From assembly GCA_023818745.1 (NCBI GenBank), contig JAMWBY010000027.1:1-15100 (forward strand): 15,100 bases of DNA, read 5' to 3'. The notes beneath the pieces were generated by a model. The model worked only from the letters and a program-made list of their open reading frames with translations, did no database searches and was not told the origin of the DNA. Made by a program: the position numbers and the translations under genes. Of the stretch, positions 14,444-15,100 are shown in pieces. Source of the stretch: Candidatus Omnitrophota bacterium. GTDB taxonomy: Bacteria > Ratteibacteria > UBA8468 > B48-G9 > JAFGKM01. Within the stretch, counting starts at the first letter, position 1, and every line of letters begins with the position of its first letter.

Positions 14444-15100
14444 AGATAAAGTTGTTTTAATCACAGGTGCTTTTGGTGGAATAGGAAAAGCACTTGCAAG
14501 AAAATTTGGAGAAAATAATGCAAAACTTGCTTTATGGGACATTTTTATTGATGAGGAATTTGAAAAATCTTTGATAGAGAAAGGAATTGAAACAATATCA
14601 AAAAAAATTGATATTACAATTGAAAGTCAAGTAGAAGAAGGTAGTAAGGAGATTATTGAAAAATGGGGGAAAATTGATGTTCTGATAAATAATGCTGGAA
14701 TTACAAAAGACAAAATCATCTTCAGGATGAGTGAAAAGGATTGGGATGATGTTTTAAACGTTAACTTGAAAGGTCCTTTTTTATGTTGTAAAATAATAGG
14801 TCAAATTATGTATAAACAGAAAAAAGGAAAAATTGTGAATATTGCTTCAATAATAGGAGAAATTGGTAATATAGGACAAGTAAATTATTCCTCTTCTAAA
14901 GGTGGACTTATTGCTTTAACAAAAACATGTGCAAAAGAATTTGCAAGAGGCGGAATAAATGTAAATGCAGTATCACCTGGATATATAATGACAAAAATGA
15001 CAGAAAATTTACCTGACAAAGTAAAAGAAGAAATGTTAAAATTAATACCACTTGGAAGATTTGGGAAACCAGAAGAAGTGGCTGAACTTGTATATTTTTT
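14436..15100 (+). CDS. fabG: 3-oxoacyl-ACP reductase FabG (3' end outside window)
   Basis: FabG reduces 3-oxoacyl-ACP with NADPH in fatty-acid elongation. The first 221 residues are present, out of about 245 expected; the window ends before the stop. It is a short-chain dehydrogenase: the TGAFGGIG cofactor loop is at 10-17, NNAG at 85-88, and the catalytic N110, S138, Y151 and K155 (NYSSSK) are all in place. PLGRFGKPEEVAELV (205-219) is typical of FabG. A very strong AGGAGGAGGTGG at 14421-14432 precedes the ATG, which overlaps fabD by eight bases. The first glycine-loop serine or threonine common in other FabG proteins is replaced here by alanine-phenylalanine, a tolerated variation. Confidence 0.93.
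   Translation, partial: MFKDKVVLITGAFGGIGKALARKFGENNAKLALWDIFIDEEFEKSLIEKGIETISKKIDITIESQVEEGSKEIIEKWGKIDVLINNAGITKDKIIFRMSEKDWDDVLNVNLKGPFLCCKIIGQIMYKQKKGKIVNIASIIGEIGNIGQVNYSSSKGGLIALTKTCAKEFARGGINVNAVSPGYIMTKMTENLPDKVKEEMLKLIPLGRFGKPEEVAELVYF

Noticed and set aside
1..15100. Mobile elements, CRISPR arrays, phage genes, tRNA or rRNA genes
   Set aside because: No transposase, integrase, direct-repeat array, terminal inverted repeats or structured RNA sequence is visible; gene content and base composition look uniform.

Overview
The window is AT-rich bacterial DNA (roughly 30% G+C by eye). It is gene-dense, with no non-coding stretch longer than about 120 bases. The corrinoid iron-sulfur protein subunit AcsC and the methyltransferase AcsE point to a strict anaerobe with a Wood-Ljungdahl (reductive acetyl-CoA) pathway. 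Bacterial SecD/SecF, RsmD, RsmE, L32 and a type II fatty-acid cluster show that it is a bacterium, not an archaeon. The sequence alone does not fix the phylum; a poorly cultivated anaerobic lineage is a guess.

Layout. (1) 1-2657, plus strand: the 3' end of a xylose-isomerase-like gene, a Sir2 deacylase, the rRNA methyltransferase RsmE and a LysE-type exporter, tightly packed. (2) 5616-2576, minus strand: acsC, acsE, a DUF3786 gene and a small cysteine-rich zinc-ribbon gene, separated by 1-14 bases. The last of these overlaps the exporter gene tail-to-tail by 82 bases. (3) 5733-7460, plus strand: an 82-residue cysteine-containing protein of unknown function, then a neutral-ceramidase-like gene interrupted by one in-frame TAA codon. 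(4) 7721-7449, minus strand: a single-domain O6-alkylguanine-DNA alkyltransferase, again overlapping its convergent neighbour. (5) 7755-15100, plus strand: hisI, secD, secF, rsmD, coaD, rpmF, plsX, fabH, fabD and fabG (cut by the window end). Nearly every junction overlaps by 4-14 bases, so this looks like one translationally coupled operon.

How the genes work together. AcsE moves a methyl group from methyl-tetrahydrofolate to the cobamide of the corrinoid iron-sulfur protein, whose large subunit is AcsC. The other subunits of the pathway lie outside the window. The long plus-strand operon joins protein export (SecDF), ribosome parts (RsmD, L32), coenzyme A synthesis (CoaD) and the start of fatty-acid and phospholipid synthesis (PlsX, FabH, FabD, FabG), which resembles the widespread rpmF-plsX-fab arrangement.

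I found no mobile element, CRISPR array, rRNA, tRNA or convincing riboswitch, and no clear new multi-gene system. The most useful leads are the two uncharacterised small metal-binding-type proteins, the DUF3786 gene next to acsCE, the interrupted ceramidase gene and the long antisense overlap at the exporter gene's end.
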